DNA of 64,000 nucleotides from an uncultured Polaribacter sp. (lineage in GTDB: Bacteria; Bacteroidota; Bacteroidia; Flavobacteriales; Flavobacteriaceae): NCBI RefSeq assembly GCF_947503855.1, contig NZ_CANNFF010000004.1, positions 1 through 64,000 on the forward strand, given 5' to 3'. The translations under genes were made by a program, and so were the position numbers. The notes under the pieces were generated by a model. The model was not told the DNA's origin. It saw nothing but the letters and a program-made list of their open reading frames with translations, and ran no database searches. This document shows positions 37,519 to 47,396 of this stretch, piece after piece (the first letter of the stretch is position 1; every line of letters begins with the position of its first letter).

Positions 37519-37651
37519 TATAACGATTTTTTGTTTTAGAAAGTTGCTATTTTATAAGATCGTTATTTTTCGTAAGAAAATATAAGATGCTAAAAAAGTA
37601 ACAAACTTTGTATAAGCTAAAAATAGCAATTTTTTACACACGGTGTTGTAA
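37519..37651 (-). repeat. second attC-like folded site
   Basis: Read on the minus strand it begins TTACAACACCGTGTGTAA and ends AAAAAATCGTTATA. Arms TTGCTATTTT and AAAATAGCAA pair perfectly. The outer words ACAACACCGTGT and CGTTA match the site at 92-224, the order and spacing of the arms are the same and the lengths nearly equal (about 131 and 129 bp between the core boxes). The centre differs and lacks the GAAAGTCC hairpin. It lies just upstream of the secreted SHOCT-like gene, with no recombinase nearby. Confidence 0.5.
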
Positions 37652-37766
37652 AATGCGTGTTTAATTTTACTGTTTTAATGTTTAATAATTTCAATTTAAA
37701 GTTTTTATTTTTTTAAAATTCACTTTTTTTCAGAATTCAGTTTTACAAATAGTGAAAAATCAAACA

Positions 37767-37797
37767 AAAAACTCCCAAAAAAGTATTTGGGAGTTTT
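37767..37797 (-). terminator. terminator of rpoD
   Basis: AAAACTCCCAAA and TTTGGGAGTTTT form a 12-bp stem with a 7-nt loop; on the minus strand a T run follows. It lies 55 bp after the rpoD stop. Confidence 0.85.
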
Positions 37798-37852
37798 AAT
37801 TTTTTATATAATTCTCTCACAAATGTGAGGTACTAAAAGGAATAAGCGTTTT

Positions 37853-38716
37853 CTAGCCTAAATAAGTCATTAATATTTTAGATCTAGAAGTATGCTTTAA
37901 TCTTCTAATTGCTTTTTCTTTAATTTGACGAACACGTTCTCTTGTTAAGTCGAATGTTTCTCCAATTTCCTCTAAGGTCATAGGTTGGTGTTCACCTAGG
38001 CCAAAGTATAACTTTACAACATCTGCTTCTCTGGGTGTTAAAGTTTCTAAAGCTCTGCTTATTTCGATTCTTAAAGATTCGTGTAACAAAGTTCTATCTG
38101 GGTTTGGAGATTCTCCAGAGTTTAAAACGTCGTATAAATTAGAATCTTCACCTTCAATTAGAGGGGCATCCATAGATACATGACGTCCAGAATTTTTCAT
38201 AGATTCTTTTACGTCATTAACAGTCATATCTAATTTCTTAGCAATTTCTTCTGCACTTGGTGGACGTTCGTTTTCTTGTTCTAAAAACGCGTACATTTTG
38301 TTAATTTTATTGATAGAACCAATTTTATTTAACGGTAAACGTACAATTCTAGATTGTTCTGCTAGGGCTTGTAAGATAGATTGGCGAATCCACCAAACAG
38401 CATAAGAGATAAATTTAAAACCTCTGGTTTCATCAAAGCGTTTTGCTGCCTTAATTAATCCTAAATTACCCTCATTAATTAAATCTGGTAATGTTAACCC
38501 TTGGTTTTGATATTGTTTTGCAACAGATACCACAAAACGTAAGTTTGCTTTTGTTAATTTTTCTAGCGCTCTTTGGTCTCCAGCTTTTATTAATTGTGCT
38601 AATTCTACTTCTTCATCAGCTGTAATTAAGTCTACTTTACCAATTTCTTGTAAGTATTTGTCTAAAGATGCAGTTTCTCTGTTAGTAACCTGCTTTGTAA
38701 TTTTAAGTTGTCTCAT
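37853..38716 (-). CDS. rpoD: RNA polymerase primary sigma factor
   Basis: 287 residues, the short primary sigma of Bacteroidota without the long acidic region 1.1. Region 1.2 starts at [14 protein letters not shown]. Region 2 contains [18 protein letters not shown] and [13 protein letters not shown] for -10 recognition and melting. Region 3 follows with [12 protein letters not shown], and region 4 has [20 protein letters not shown], the helix-turn-helix for the upstream element. It directs transcription from the TTTG/TAnnTTTG promoters seen in this window. It stands alone with its own terminator. Confidence 0.97.
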   Translation of the reverse strand: MRQLKITKQVTNRETASLDKYLQEIGKVDLITADEEVELAQLIKAGDQRALEKLTKANLRFVVSVAKQYQNQGLTLPDLINEGNLGLIKAAKRFDETRGFKFISYAVWWIRQSILQALAEQSRIVRLPLNKIGSINKINKMYAFLEQENERPPSAEEIAKKLDMTVNDVKESMKNSGRHVSMDAPLIEGEDSNLYDVLNSGESPNPDRTLLHESLRIEISRALETLTPREADVVKLYFGLGEHQPMTLEEIGETFDLTRERVRQIKEKAIRRLKHTSRSKILMTYLG

Positions 38717-38857
38717 GTATTCTAAGTTATAGGCTATTTTAGGATTAATGAGAAGCCTACAACAACTTATACGGAAGATGGATAGTTTATGTTACAAAAA
38801 AAAATATTTTTTTTAAAAAGCTGCTTATAATTCAATAAATATTAAAAAGAACAAAAT

Positions 38858-40474
38858 TTAATTTTTTATAGTAAAGGTATTACCTTCTAAATAATAATTG
38901 GCTCTAACTTTTAATTCTTCTTCAAAATAAACAACTTGTTCGGGTTGCTTTTTAGTGAGGTAATTTCCTGTGTCCCACTTGTTATTTTTATTTTCATCTA
39001 TAATAGCCCTAATTCTATAGGTTTTTGGTTCTAACAAATCAAACACTAAAGTTTCAGTATTTTTGATGTATTTTCTTTCTACAATTACATCATTTTCTTT
39101 ACCACTTAACAAATCTATAATTAAATAATCTTGATTTGTATTTACAATATTGATAGTAATTTTACCATAATCCTCTAATTCTAATGTTTTTAAACGATAT
39201 AATAAGGTGTCATTTTCTATGTTGTAAATATCTTTAAATGAGCCAGGTAAAGCTTTTATGTTATAGTGTTGTTTTTGATTTTTTTTGAATAAAAAACCAA
39301 TTTTATTTTCTTTTTTAGAAATAAAGTTTGTGTACTTCACGTTTAAAGTATCTTTATCTGTAAAAGTAATTTTACTGGTATCTATAGCTATAATTGGATT
39401 GTTACCTTTAATAAAAAAAGTGTCTCTTAAATGCAATGTGCCAGATGTAGAAGGAGAAAGTTTTAAGGAATCTATTTTCTTTTTTCTAAACATTACAGTA
39501 ACTGTATCTAGGTAGATGTCATTTGAAACTAAAAAATTTAAAGAATCTACTTCCAAAGGGGTGTGCCAATAGCTTAAAGTGTCTTTGTCTATTTCTAGTT
39601 TAGCAATACTCTTAAAATCTTGTGGCACATTAGAAAGTAAAGAAACCTTTAAGTCTTTAACATCGCCTTCAAAACCAAACTCAATTTTTCCTTTAGAAAC
39701 TTCTTTCGCTCTTTTAAATTTATAGGGTTGTCTTTCTTTAAATAGCTTTAATGGTTTGTTAATAATACTATCTTTTGGTAGTTGTAAAGTATCGCTGTAA
39801 AATGCAATTTTATCTGTTACCGGATTATATATATAATCGCTAGTACTTTCTTTTAAAGCCAGTAGTAAATAATTACCTTCTTTTAAGTTGGTAAAATTAA
39901 ATTTTGTGGTATCTAAAGCTGTTGTTACATAATTAGGCTTTTGTTTATAGATTATAGAATCTACAAAAACACTATCCAATTTATATAATAAGATATTTGT
40001 TTTTTGCGGGTCTTTTTTTAAAAAAGCATCTTTTACAAAACCTTCTGTTTTCAAAGAATCTATATAAGTGCCTGTAGAAAACACATACTTAAAAGCTTCT
40101 AATTTATTACTTTCATTATTATCTTCTATGGCATTCCCAAAATTAAAAATATAAGTAGTGTTTGGTGCGAGCGTATCTAGAATTTCTATATTTAAAAATT
40201 TACTTGCAGTTCCTTGTGGTGTAACTAAAAGCGGATTTTTAAGTGGAGGAGATACTACCAATTGCTTATTTAAATCTCTAGTTTTTACAAATTCGTTAAA
40301 AACCAATTCAACTTCATTACTTTTAAAATTGATGGTTTCATAAGGCGGCTTAGAAGTTATAAAAAGTGGAGGGTCTTCATCTTTTGGCCCACCATCAGGT
40401 CTACCTGTTTTGGCACAACCTATAATCAATATAATAAAAGTTGATAAAAAAAGATATTTATAAAAGGGTTTCAC
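38858..40474 (-). CDS. Ig-like-domain outer membrane lipoprotein
   Basis: 538 residues. A lipoprotein signal peptide ends in LIIGCAKTG with the lipidated Cys at 20, followed by the charged stretch RPDGGPKDEDPP. Residues 35-130 resemble a bacterial Ig-like (Big_5/SbsA-type) domain: NEVELVFNEFVK and PNTTYIFNFG. The rest is long beta-rich sequence with a C-terminal YRIRAIIDENKNNKWDTG motif common in this Bacteroidota family. It probably sits on the outer membrane. No enzymatic residues are apparent. It is followed by rpoD on the same strand and preceded by comF. Confidence 0.8.
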   Translation of the reverse strand: MKPFYKYLFLSTFIILIIGCAKTGRPDGGPKDEDPPLFITSKPPYETINFKSNEVELVFNEFVKTRDLNKQLVVSPPLKNPLLVTPQGTASKFLNIEILDTLAPNTTYIFNFGNAIEDNNESNKLEAFKYVFSTGTYIDSLKTEGFVKDAFLKKDPQKTNILLYKLDSVFVDSIIYKQKPNYVTTALDTTKFNFTNLKEGNYLLLALKESTSDYIYNPVTDKIAFYSDTLQLPKDSIINKPLKLFKERQPYKFKRAKEVSKGKIEFGFEGDVKDLKVSLLSNVPQDFKSIAKLEIDKDTLSYWHTPLEVDSLNFLVSNDIYLDTVTVMFRKKKIDSLKLSPSTSGTLHLRDTFFIKGNNPIIAIDTSKITFTDKDTLNVKYTNFISKKENKIGFLFKKNQKQHYNIKALPGSFKDIYNIENDTLLYRLKTLELEDYGKITINIVNTNQDYLIIDLLSGKENDVIVERKYIKNTETLVFDLLEPKTYRIRAIIDENKNNKWDTGNYLTKKQPEQVVYFEEELKVRANYYLEGNTFTIKN

Positions 40475-40530
40475 AAATGGTAAATTTTTTACAAATTAAC
40501 AATTTATTTTTCACATTAAAATCACAAAAT

Positions 40531-41217
40531 TTATTCTGTATATGCTATTGTTAAAATACTTATTTTAATCTTCTCGGTTTTAAAAAGAGCTATGGCACAT
40601 GCTTCTAAAGTTGCACCTGTTGTAACAACATCATCTATAATTAAAATGTGTTTATTTTTAAAAAAGGTTTTATTGGTTAATAAGAATTGGGTTTCTTGGT
40701 TACTAAACCTTTCAAAACGAGATTTAAACGTTTGAGTTTTTGTAGCATCTTTTCTAATTAAAATATCTTCGATAAATGGTTTTTTTAAGTGATGACTCAA
40801 CCTTTTGCCAAATTTTGTAACTTGATTATACCCCCTTTTTTTTCTTCTTTTGTAATGTATTGGCACTGGGACAATCACATCAATATTAGAAAATTGATTG
40901 TTCTCTGCCAAAAATGCTCCCAACCAATTTCCAAAAAGGATGCCAATTTCTTCGTTTCCTTTGTATTTTAAATCGTGAATTAACTTTTGGGTAATTCCTT
41001 TTTTTCTGAAAAATAACAAAGCATACGCTTTTTCTATGGTAACTCTTCCATAAAACATTTTAGCAACTTTGTTATCTGTAAAAGAGTTAAAGTTAGTTAA
41101 AGGTAAATCGTGTCTACAAATTGTACAAATTACATATTCATTTTGTAGTAATTTTGTGGTGCAATTTGCACAGGTTTTTGGATAAAATAAATCAAAAAAA
41201 TCTTTTAAAATTTTCAT
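40531..41217 (-). CDS. comF: ComF-family phosphoribosyltransferase-like protein
   Basis: About 228 residues. An N-terminal four-Cys zinc finger (CANC and CTIC) precedes a type I phosphoribosyltransferase fold with VDVIVPVPIHYKRRKKRGYNQ and the PRPP loop ILIIDDVVTTGATL. ComF proteins take part in DNA uptake; the bacterial family is broadly conserved and its reaction is unproven. The ATG at 41217 (MKILKDFFDLFYPK) is preferred over a TTG five codons upstream. It is divergent from glyS. Confidence 0.9.
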   Translation of the reverse strand: MKILKDFFDLFYPKTCANCTTKLLQNEYVICTICRHDLPLTNFNSFTDNKVAKMFYGRVTIEKAYALLFFRKKGITQKLIHDLKYKGNEEIGILFGNWLGAFLAENNQFSNIDVIVPVPIHYKRRKKRGYNQVTKFGKRLSHHLKKPFIEDILIRKDATKTQTFKSRFERFSNQETQFLLTNKTFFKNKHILIIDDVVTTGATLEACAIALFKTEKIKISILTIAYTE

Positions 41218-41342
41218 TTCAATACATAGCAATCGTATTTAAAGATACTTAAAATTGGTGAATTTAATTTTTAATCTGCAAAAAAGAAGTTTCTATACTT
41301 ATTCTTTCATAGAGTTTATTTAGAAAATGATGTTATTTTTTT

Positions 41343-41373
41343 CTTGAAAAAGTTAGCTAAACGTTTATCTTTG
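41343..41373 (+). promoter_or_regulatory. promoter of glyS
   Basis: TTG at 41343-41345 and TATCTTTG at 41366-41373, 20 bp apart, match the Bacteroidota consensus. The predicted start is within a few bases of the glyS ATG (41382), so the mRNA may be nearly leaderless. Confidence 0.7.
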
Positions 41374-41381
41374 TCGGCATT

Positions 41382-42923
41382 ATGGCAAAACAAGAAGATC
41401 AATTTAAAAAGGTATTATCGCACGCAAAAGAATACGGTTATGTATTTCAATCATCAGAAATTTATGATGGTTTAAGTGCTGTATACGATTATGCTCAAAA
41501 TGGAGTTGAGTTAAAGAAAAATATAAGAGATTATTGGTGGAAAGCAATGGTGCAAATGCACGAAAACATTGTAGGTATAGATGCTTCTATTTTAATGCAC
41601 CCAACTACCTGGAAAGCTTCTGGGCACGTAGATGCTTTTAATGATCCGTTGATAGATAATAAAGATTCAAAAAAGCGATATAGAGCAGATGTTTTAATAG
41701 AAGATTACTGTGCTAAAATTGAAGGAAAAATAGATAAAGAAGTTGCAAAAGCAGCCAAACGCTTTGGAGAGGCTTTCAACAAAGAAGAGTTTTTAGCAAC
41801 CAATGGTAGAGTTTTAGGTTATCAAGAAAAAATAAATACCATTTTAGCAAGAATGGGTAAATCTCTAGAAAATGAAGATTTAGAAGATGTAAAATTGCTG
41901 ATTGAAGAATTACAAATTGCAGACCCACTAACAGGTTCTAGAAACTGGACAGAAGTAAAGCAGTTCAACTTAATGTTTGGTACTCAAATTGGTGCCTCTG
42001 CAGATAGCTCTACGCAAGTATACTTAAGGCCAGAAACTGCCCAAGGTATTTTTGTAAACTTTTTAAATGTGCAAAAAACTGGACGTATGAAAATTCCTTT
42101 CGGAATTGCACAAACAGGTAAAGCCTTTAGAAATGAGATTGTTGCAAGACAGTTTATTTTTAGAATGCGCGAATTTGAGCAAATGGAAATGCAATTTTTT
42201 GTAAAACCAGGTACACAAAAAAAATGGTATGAAAACTGGAAAGAAACCCGTTTAAAATGGCATTTAAGTTTAGGGATGGGAGCAGAAAATTATCGTTTTC
42301 ATGACCATGATAAATTAGCTCATTATGCGGATGCAGCTGCAGATATCGAGTTTAAATTTCCATTTGGATTTAAAGAATTAGAAGGAATTCACTCTAGAAC
42401 TGATTTCGATTTAAAAGCACACGAAGAATATTCTGGTAAGAAATTACAATATTTTGATCATGAAGAAAATAAAAGCTACGTACCTTACGTAGTAGAAACT
42501 TCTATTGGTTTAGACAGAATGTTTTTAGCTGTTTTTTCTAATTCTTTACAAGAAGAAGCATTAGAAAACGGAACCACAAGAACTGTTTTAAAATTACCAG
42601 CAGTTTTAGCACCTTTTAAAGCGGCTGTTTTACCATTAGTTAAAAAAGATGGTTTGCCAGAAGTTGCTAGAAAAATAATGAACGATTTAAAATGGGATTT
42701 CAATGTTTTTTATGATGAAAAAGATGCTGTTGGAAAACGTTACAGAAGACAAGATGCAGCAGGCACACCTTTTTGTATTACAGTAGATCATGATACGTTA
42801 GAAGATGATTCTGTTACCATACGTCATAGAGATACTATGGAGCAAAAAAGAGTAAAAATTTCTGAGTTAAAAGAAATGATAAAACAAGAAGTTGAAGTAA
42901 AAAACTGGCTTCAGAAAATGTAA
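41382..42923 (+). CDS. glyS: glycyl-tRNA synthetase (dimeric, single-chain type)
   Basis: 513 residues, a class II synthetase of the alpha2 type rather than the bacterial alpha2beta2 form. Motif 1 region GVELKKNIRDYWWK, motif 2 FRNEIVARQFIFRMREFEQMEM, and motif 3 ETSIGLDRMFLA are clear; the anticodon-binding domain occupies about 395-513. It charges tRNA-Gly. A hairpin terminator follows that also serves groEL from the other side. Confidence 0.97.
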   Translation: MAKQEDQFKKVLSHAKEYGYVFQSSEIYDGLSAVYDYAQNGVELKKNIRDYWWKAMVQMHENIVGIDASILMHPTTWKASGHVDAFNDPLIDNKDSKKRYRADVLIEDYCAKIEGKIDKEVAKAAKRFGEAFNKEEFLATNGRVLGYQEKINTILARMGKSLENEDLEDVKLLIEELQIADPLTGSRNWTEVKQFNLMFGTQIGASADSSTQVYLRPETAQGIFVNFLNVQKTGRMKIPFGIAQTGKAFRNEIVARQFIFRMREFEQMEMQFFVKPGTQKKWYENWKETRLKWHLSLGMGAENYRFHDHDKLAHYADAAADIEFKFPFGFKELEGIHSRTDFDLKAHEEYSGKKLQYFDHEENKSYVPYVVETSIGLDRMFLAVFSNSLQEEALENGTTRTVLKLPAVLAPFKAAVLPLVKKDGLPEVARKIMNDLKWDFNVFYDEKDAVGKRYRRQDAAGTPFCITVDHDTLEDDSVTIRHRDTMEQKRVKISELKEMIKQEVEVKNWLQKM

Positions 42924-42984
42924 GTTAGTCTTTAAAATAAGCTTTCAACTTTGCTTGCTTAGATATAAGTTGTTTTTAAATAAA

Positions 42985-43020
42985 AAAAATCCGTTAGAAA
43001 ATTTCTAACGGATTTTTTTT
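42985..43020. terminator. bidirectional terminator between glyS and groEL
   Basis: AAAAATCCGTTAGAAA and TTTCTAACGGATTTTT form a 16-bp stem with a very short turn, with A and T runs at both sides, between convergent genes. Between it and the groEL stop, AATAATTATTT (43066-43076) and AAATAATTATT (43089-43099) form a further inverted repeat. Confidence 0.88.
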
Positions 43021-43115
43021 ATTTTGAGATTTCTCCACAAGGTCGAAATATCAAGTTGATGAATAAATAATTATTTTGCACAACAGTGAAATAATTATTC
43101 GAAGCGATTCGCTGT

Positions 43116-44811
<1,696 letters not shown>

Positions 44812-45165
44812 TTATTTTTTTAATTTTTGTTTTAATGAATAAATTTTTCTTTTAATGATATTAACTTCTTCATTTAAATTTATATATGAATTTTCATCTA
44901 TATAATTTAAATCTTTAGAAAGAATTATTAAGTACTCAACTTCTGATGCTGAGCCTAAAGCAATTGTTAAAAAACGATTAAATTCACTATCCGAATCTCT
45001 ACCACAACCTTCGCTAATATTTGTTGGAATAGAGGAGGATGCTCTTCTTAATTGAGAAATTATTCCATAAATCTCATCTTTTGGATAGTGTTTGGTGATG
45101 TCATATACTTTTAAAGTGAATGAATGACTCAATTTCCAAATATCATATTTTCTAAAATCTCTCAT
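44812..45165 (-). CDS. four-helix-bundle protein, S23/IVP family
   Basis: 117 residues predicted to be four long helices. The family motifs are clear: [21 protein letters not shown] near the start, [19 protein letters not shown] in the middle and [16 protein letters not shown] after it. Relatives occur in 23S rRNA intervening sequences and as stand-alone genes; the biochemical role is unsettled. Here it sits between groES and groEL in the same direction, flanked by short repeats on both sides. That arrangement suggests insertion of a small mobile-like unit into the chaperonin operon. Confidence 0.88.
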   Translation of the reverse strand: MRDFRKYDIWKLSHSFTLKVYDITKHYPKDEIYGIISQLRRASSSIPTNISEGCGRDSDSEFNRFLTIALGSASEVEYLIILSKDLNYIDENSYINLNEEVNIIKRKIYSLKQKLKK

Positions 45166-45196
45166 AGCTTAAGGCTTACAGCATTTTGCTTAAAGC
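45166..45196. repeat. flanking repeat of the S23/IVP gene, groES side
   Basis: A 31-bp stretch right after the groES stop with AGCTTAAGGC, ATTTTGC and TTAAAGC words: near-palindromic AAGC/GCTT pairs around ATGCTGTA on the minus strand. Confidence 0.55.
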
Positions 45197-45472
45197 TTAG
45201 ATAATTGCTAAAATATCAGATTCACGCATCATTAAATAATCTGTTCCTTCTAATTTTAAGTCTGTTCCACCATATTTACTATATAAAACAGTGTCGCCAA
45301 CTTTTACAGTTAAAGGCTCGTCTTTTTTACCATTACCAATGGCAACAACAGTTCCTTTTTGTGGCTTTTCTTTTGCATTATCTGGTATAATTATTCCAGA
45401 TGCTGTTTTTGTTTCTGCTGGAGCAGGTTCTACAAGAACTCTATCTGCTAAAGGTTTAATGTTTAATCCCAT
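45197..45472 (-). CDS. groES: co-chaperonin GroES
   Basis: 91 residues (E. coli 97). The fold begins [19 protein letters not shown], the mobile loop is [16 protein letters not shown], the roof region follows, and it ends [11 protein letters not shown]. It caps GroEL rings. It is transcribed first, from a region with a sigma-54-like box. The S23/IVP gene lies between it and groEL. Confidence 0.97.
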   Translation of the reverse strand: MGLNIKPLADRVLVEPAPAETKTASGIIIPDNAKEKPQKGTVVAIGNGKKDEPLTVKVGDTVLYSKYGGTDLKLEGTDYLMMRESDILAII

Positions 45473-45518
45473 TTTATTATAAATTTTGATTAATTAAATT
45501 ATTTTCTCTTTCAAAATA

Positions 45519-45534
45519 ATCAGAAATTGTGCCA
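45519..45534 (-). promoter_or_regulatory. possible sigma-54 promoter of groES-groEL
   Basis: On the minus strand TTGGCACAATTTCTGAT lies about 47 bp before groES. The -24 half TTGGCAC is perfect, the spacing to the -12 half is right, but that half is CTGAT rather than TTGCA. AAATTGTCAG stands further upstream. Confidence 0.4.
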
Positions 45535-45592
45535 ACACAATAAAACTGACAATTTTTCAAAGAAATGTTTTGGTTAGTATTTTATGATAAAA

Positions 45593-45627
45593 AAAAATGC
45601 CAACGTGTCATTTACGTTGGCATTTTT
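45593..45627 (-). terminator. terminator of the secG transcript
   Basis: AAAAATGCCAACGT and ACGTTGGCATTTTT form a 14-bp stem with a 7-nt loop, and a long T run follows on the minus strand. It separates secG from the groES promoter region. Confidence 0.88.
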
Positions 45628-45645
45628 ATTTTCTTGAAAAGAAAA

Positions 45646-45978
45646 TTATTTTAAACTATCGTTTGTAGTAGTTTCTTCTGGTTGCGTTGTAGGTGTTGTT
45701 TCTACACCATCCAATGTATTATTTAATTGAAAGTTATCATCACCAGCTCTTGGAATAGCAAAGTTGGCTAATAAAATTAAAGCAAACATTGCAATTGCTA
45801 AGGTCCATGTTGTTCGGTCTAAAAAGTTGTTTGTGTTTTGAACACCACCTAAAGATTGTGCACCACCGCCACCAAAAGAAGAAGATAAACCTCCACCTTT
45901 AGGGTTTTGTACCATAACAATTAATATTAAAGCTACTGCTACAATCAGAATTAGAATTAAAAAAGCTGTATAACTCAT
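45646..45978 (-). CDS. secG: preprotein translocase subunit SecG
   Basis: 110 residues with two membrane helices (LILILIVAVALILIVMV and LAIAMFALILLAN). Between them is the conserved SecG loop NPKGGGLSSSFGGGGAQSLGG. It assists SecYE translocation. A Thr-rich acidic tail (VETTPTTQPEETTTND) follows. Its start overlaps the upstream TPR gene by four bases (ATGA), so they are translationally coupled. It has a strong terminator. Confidence 0.93.
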   Translation of the reverse strand: MSYTAFLILILIVAVALILIVMVQNPKGGGLSSSFGGGGAQSLGGVQNTNNFLDRTTWTLAIAMFALILLANFAIPRAGDDNFQLNNTLDGVETTPTTQPEETTTNDSLK

Positions 45979-46751
45979 GATTTATGTTTTTGTAAAATTT
46001 GTATTCTTTTAATTTGGTCTGCAAAGAAACCACTTTTTTCTGGATATTTCAAACTTAAAATTCGATAAGCTTGTATTGCATTTTCGAACTTTTTTTGCTC
46101 TAGATAAACTTTGGCTAAAGTTTCGGTCATTAAAGCATCATTTTGCTTGTTATCTGCAATAGGTACTGTAATAGTTTTTCCTTTTTCTAAAGGTTCTAAT
46201 TTAGGATTGGTTTCTATAAACTTATCTATTATTTCTAATGCCTTTGCAGTTTTTTTAACAGGCTTTTCTTCTGTATTTCTAACAATAGTTTTTTTAGTAG
46301 ATAATTGTAGCCACTGGTGAAAAGAGTGACTTTCGTTTGCCGAAAAAGAAATAGGTTTCCCAATCGATAAATCTTTTTTAGCTTCTTCTATATCTTTCTT
46401 TTCTTCTTTTTTTGATGTTATTGCAACCTCTGCTTGCGAAGTAGTTGCATCAGCAGGTTTTTCTAAAGCTATTTTTTTTGATATTTCTTCATGAATATCC
46501 TTTTTAGAAGTAGTTGTTTTAAAGTTAGTGATATAATCGAATAAAATACTTCTGTCTGTTGTATAAGCTGCAGTAATTTTTAACTCATTATTATATTTAA
46601 AACTATCTTGATTTTTAAGTCCCTTTAAATACAGCGCTCTTGCATTTTGAAAATAAGGATATTTTTCTACAACAGCCTTTAATTGGGCAGTTTCTAATTG
46701 CTGAATTTCTTTTTTATTTTCTAATAAATCAATAAAACTGTTACTATCCAA
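45975..46751 (-). CDS. conserved protein with C-terminal TPR repeat
   Basis: 258 residues, cytoplasmic by appearance. The N-terminal 90 residues (FIDLLENKKEIQQLETAQLK) are followed by a charged low-complexity stretch and a C-terminal tetratricopeptide unit (LAKVYLEQKKFENAIQAYRI). It lies between lptE and secG in a four-gene minus-strand run. Function unknown; the context suggests envelope biogenesis, which is inference only. Confidence 0.7.
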   Translation of the reverse strand: MDSNSFIDLLENKKEIQQLETAQLKAVVEKYPYFQNARALYLKGLKNQDSFKYNNELKITAAYTTDRSILFDYITNFKTTTSKKDIHEEISKKIALEKPADATTSQAEVAITSKKEEKKDIEEAKKDLSIGKPISFSANESHSFHQWLQLSTKKTIVRNTEEKPVKKTAKALEIIDKFIETNPKLEPLEKGKTITVPIADNKQNDALMTETLAKVYLEQKKFENAIQAYRILSLKYPEKSGFFADQIKRIQILQKHKS

Positions 46752-46779
46752 AATTGTGTTTTTTTAAACGTCCAACTTT

Positions 46780-47286
46780 CTACCACTTTCCAACAGAAGC
46801 GTTAAAAATATCTTGTGTTATTCTGTCTATTATTTCTTCAAAAGCGGCTTCTTGCACTGCACCTGATAATTGTGATGTTGCTGGATAATCTGAATAAAAT
46901 GAGAAAGATTTTTCGAAATCTTTCTTTTCATCTAACCTGTTTACATATCTTACATTTACAGTAATTGTAAGTCTGTTTTGCGCAGAGGTTTGGTTAGAAG
47001 ATGCACTCATAGGCGCAATCCTATAACTTGTAATTTCTCCACTAAAATGCAAATCGCCACTATTAGAGTTTAGTACTAAATTGGTTTGTCTTGTAAATAA
47101 ATCTCTTAATTCTTCTGTAAATTGCTGACTTAAGGTGGGTTCTATTAATTGAGCTTGATTAGGGAAAAAATCAATTTGTATTGTTTTTGCATCACCAACA
47201 TCACCACCTGTAAAAGAGTAGGCGCCACAAGCAACAATGCTTAATGAGGTTACAATAAATGCTACTATTTTAAGTGTTTTTTTCAT
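46780..47286 (-). CDS. lptE: LPS-assembly lipoprotein LptE
   Basis: 168 residues. A lipoprotein signal peptide ends VACGAYSFTGG with the lipidated Cys at 20. The domain that follows (FFPNQAQLIEPTLSQQ, LRDLFTRQTNLVL, LHFSGEITSYRIAPM) matches the Bacteroidota LptE/RlpB family, which plugs the LptD barrel and helps place LPS in the outer membrane. It lies directly after the sigma-54 activator gene with a 110-bp spacer. Confidence 0.85.
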   Translation of the reverse strand: MKKTLKIVAFIVTSLSIVACGAYSFTGGDVGDAKTIQIDFFPNQAQLIEPTLSQQFTEELRDLFTRQTNLVLNSNSGDLHFSGEITSYRIAPMSASSNQTSAQNRLTITVNVRYVNRLDEKKDFEKSFSFYSDYPATSQLSGAVQEAAFEEIIDRITQDIFNASVGKW

Positions 47287-47396
47287 TTGTGTTATTTAAA
47301 ATTCAATACATGTAATTTTAAAAAGTTTTCATGAGAATTTTGATCAAAAATAGAAATTTCTCAAAATGATATTTTTTTAAGGATTACACACTTTTT

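Noticed and set aside
40847..40872. TTGGCAC-type word inside comF and similar words in other genes as sigma-54 sites
   Set aside because: They lie inside coding sequence, without a matching -12 half or a gene start at the right distance.
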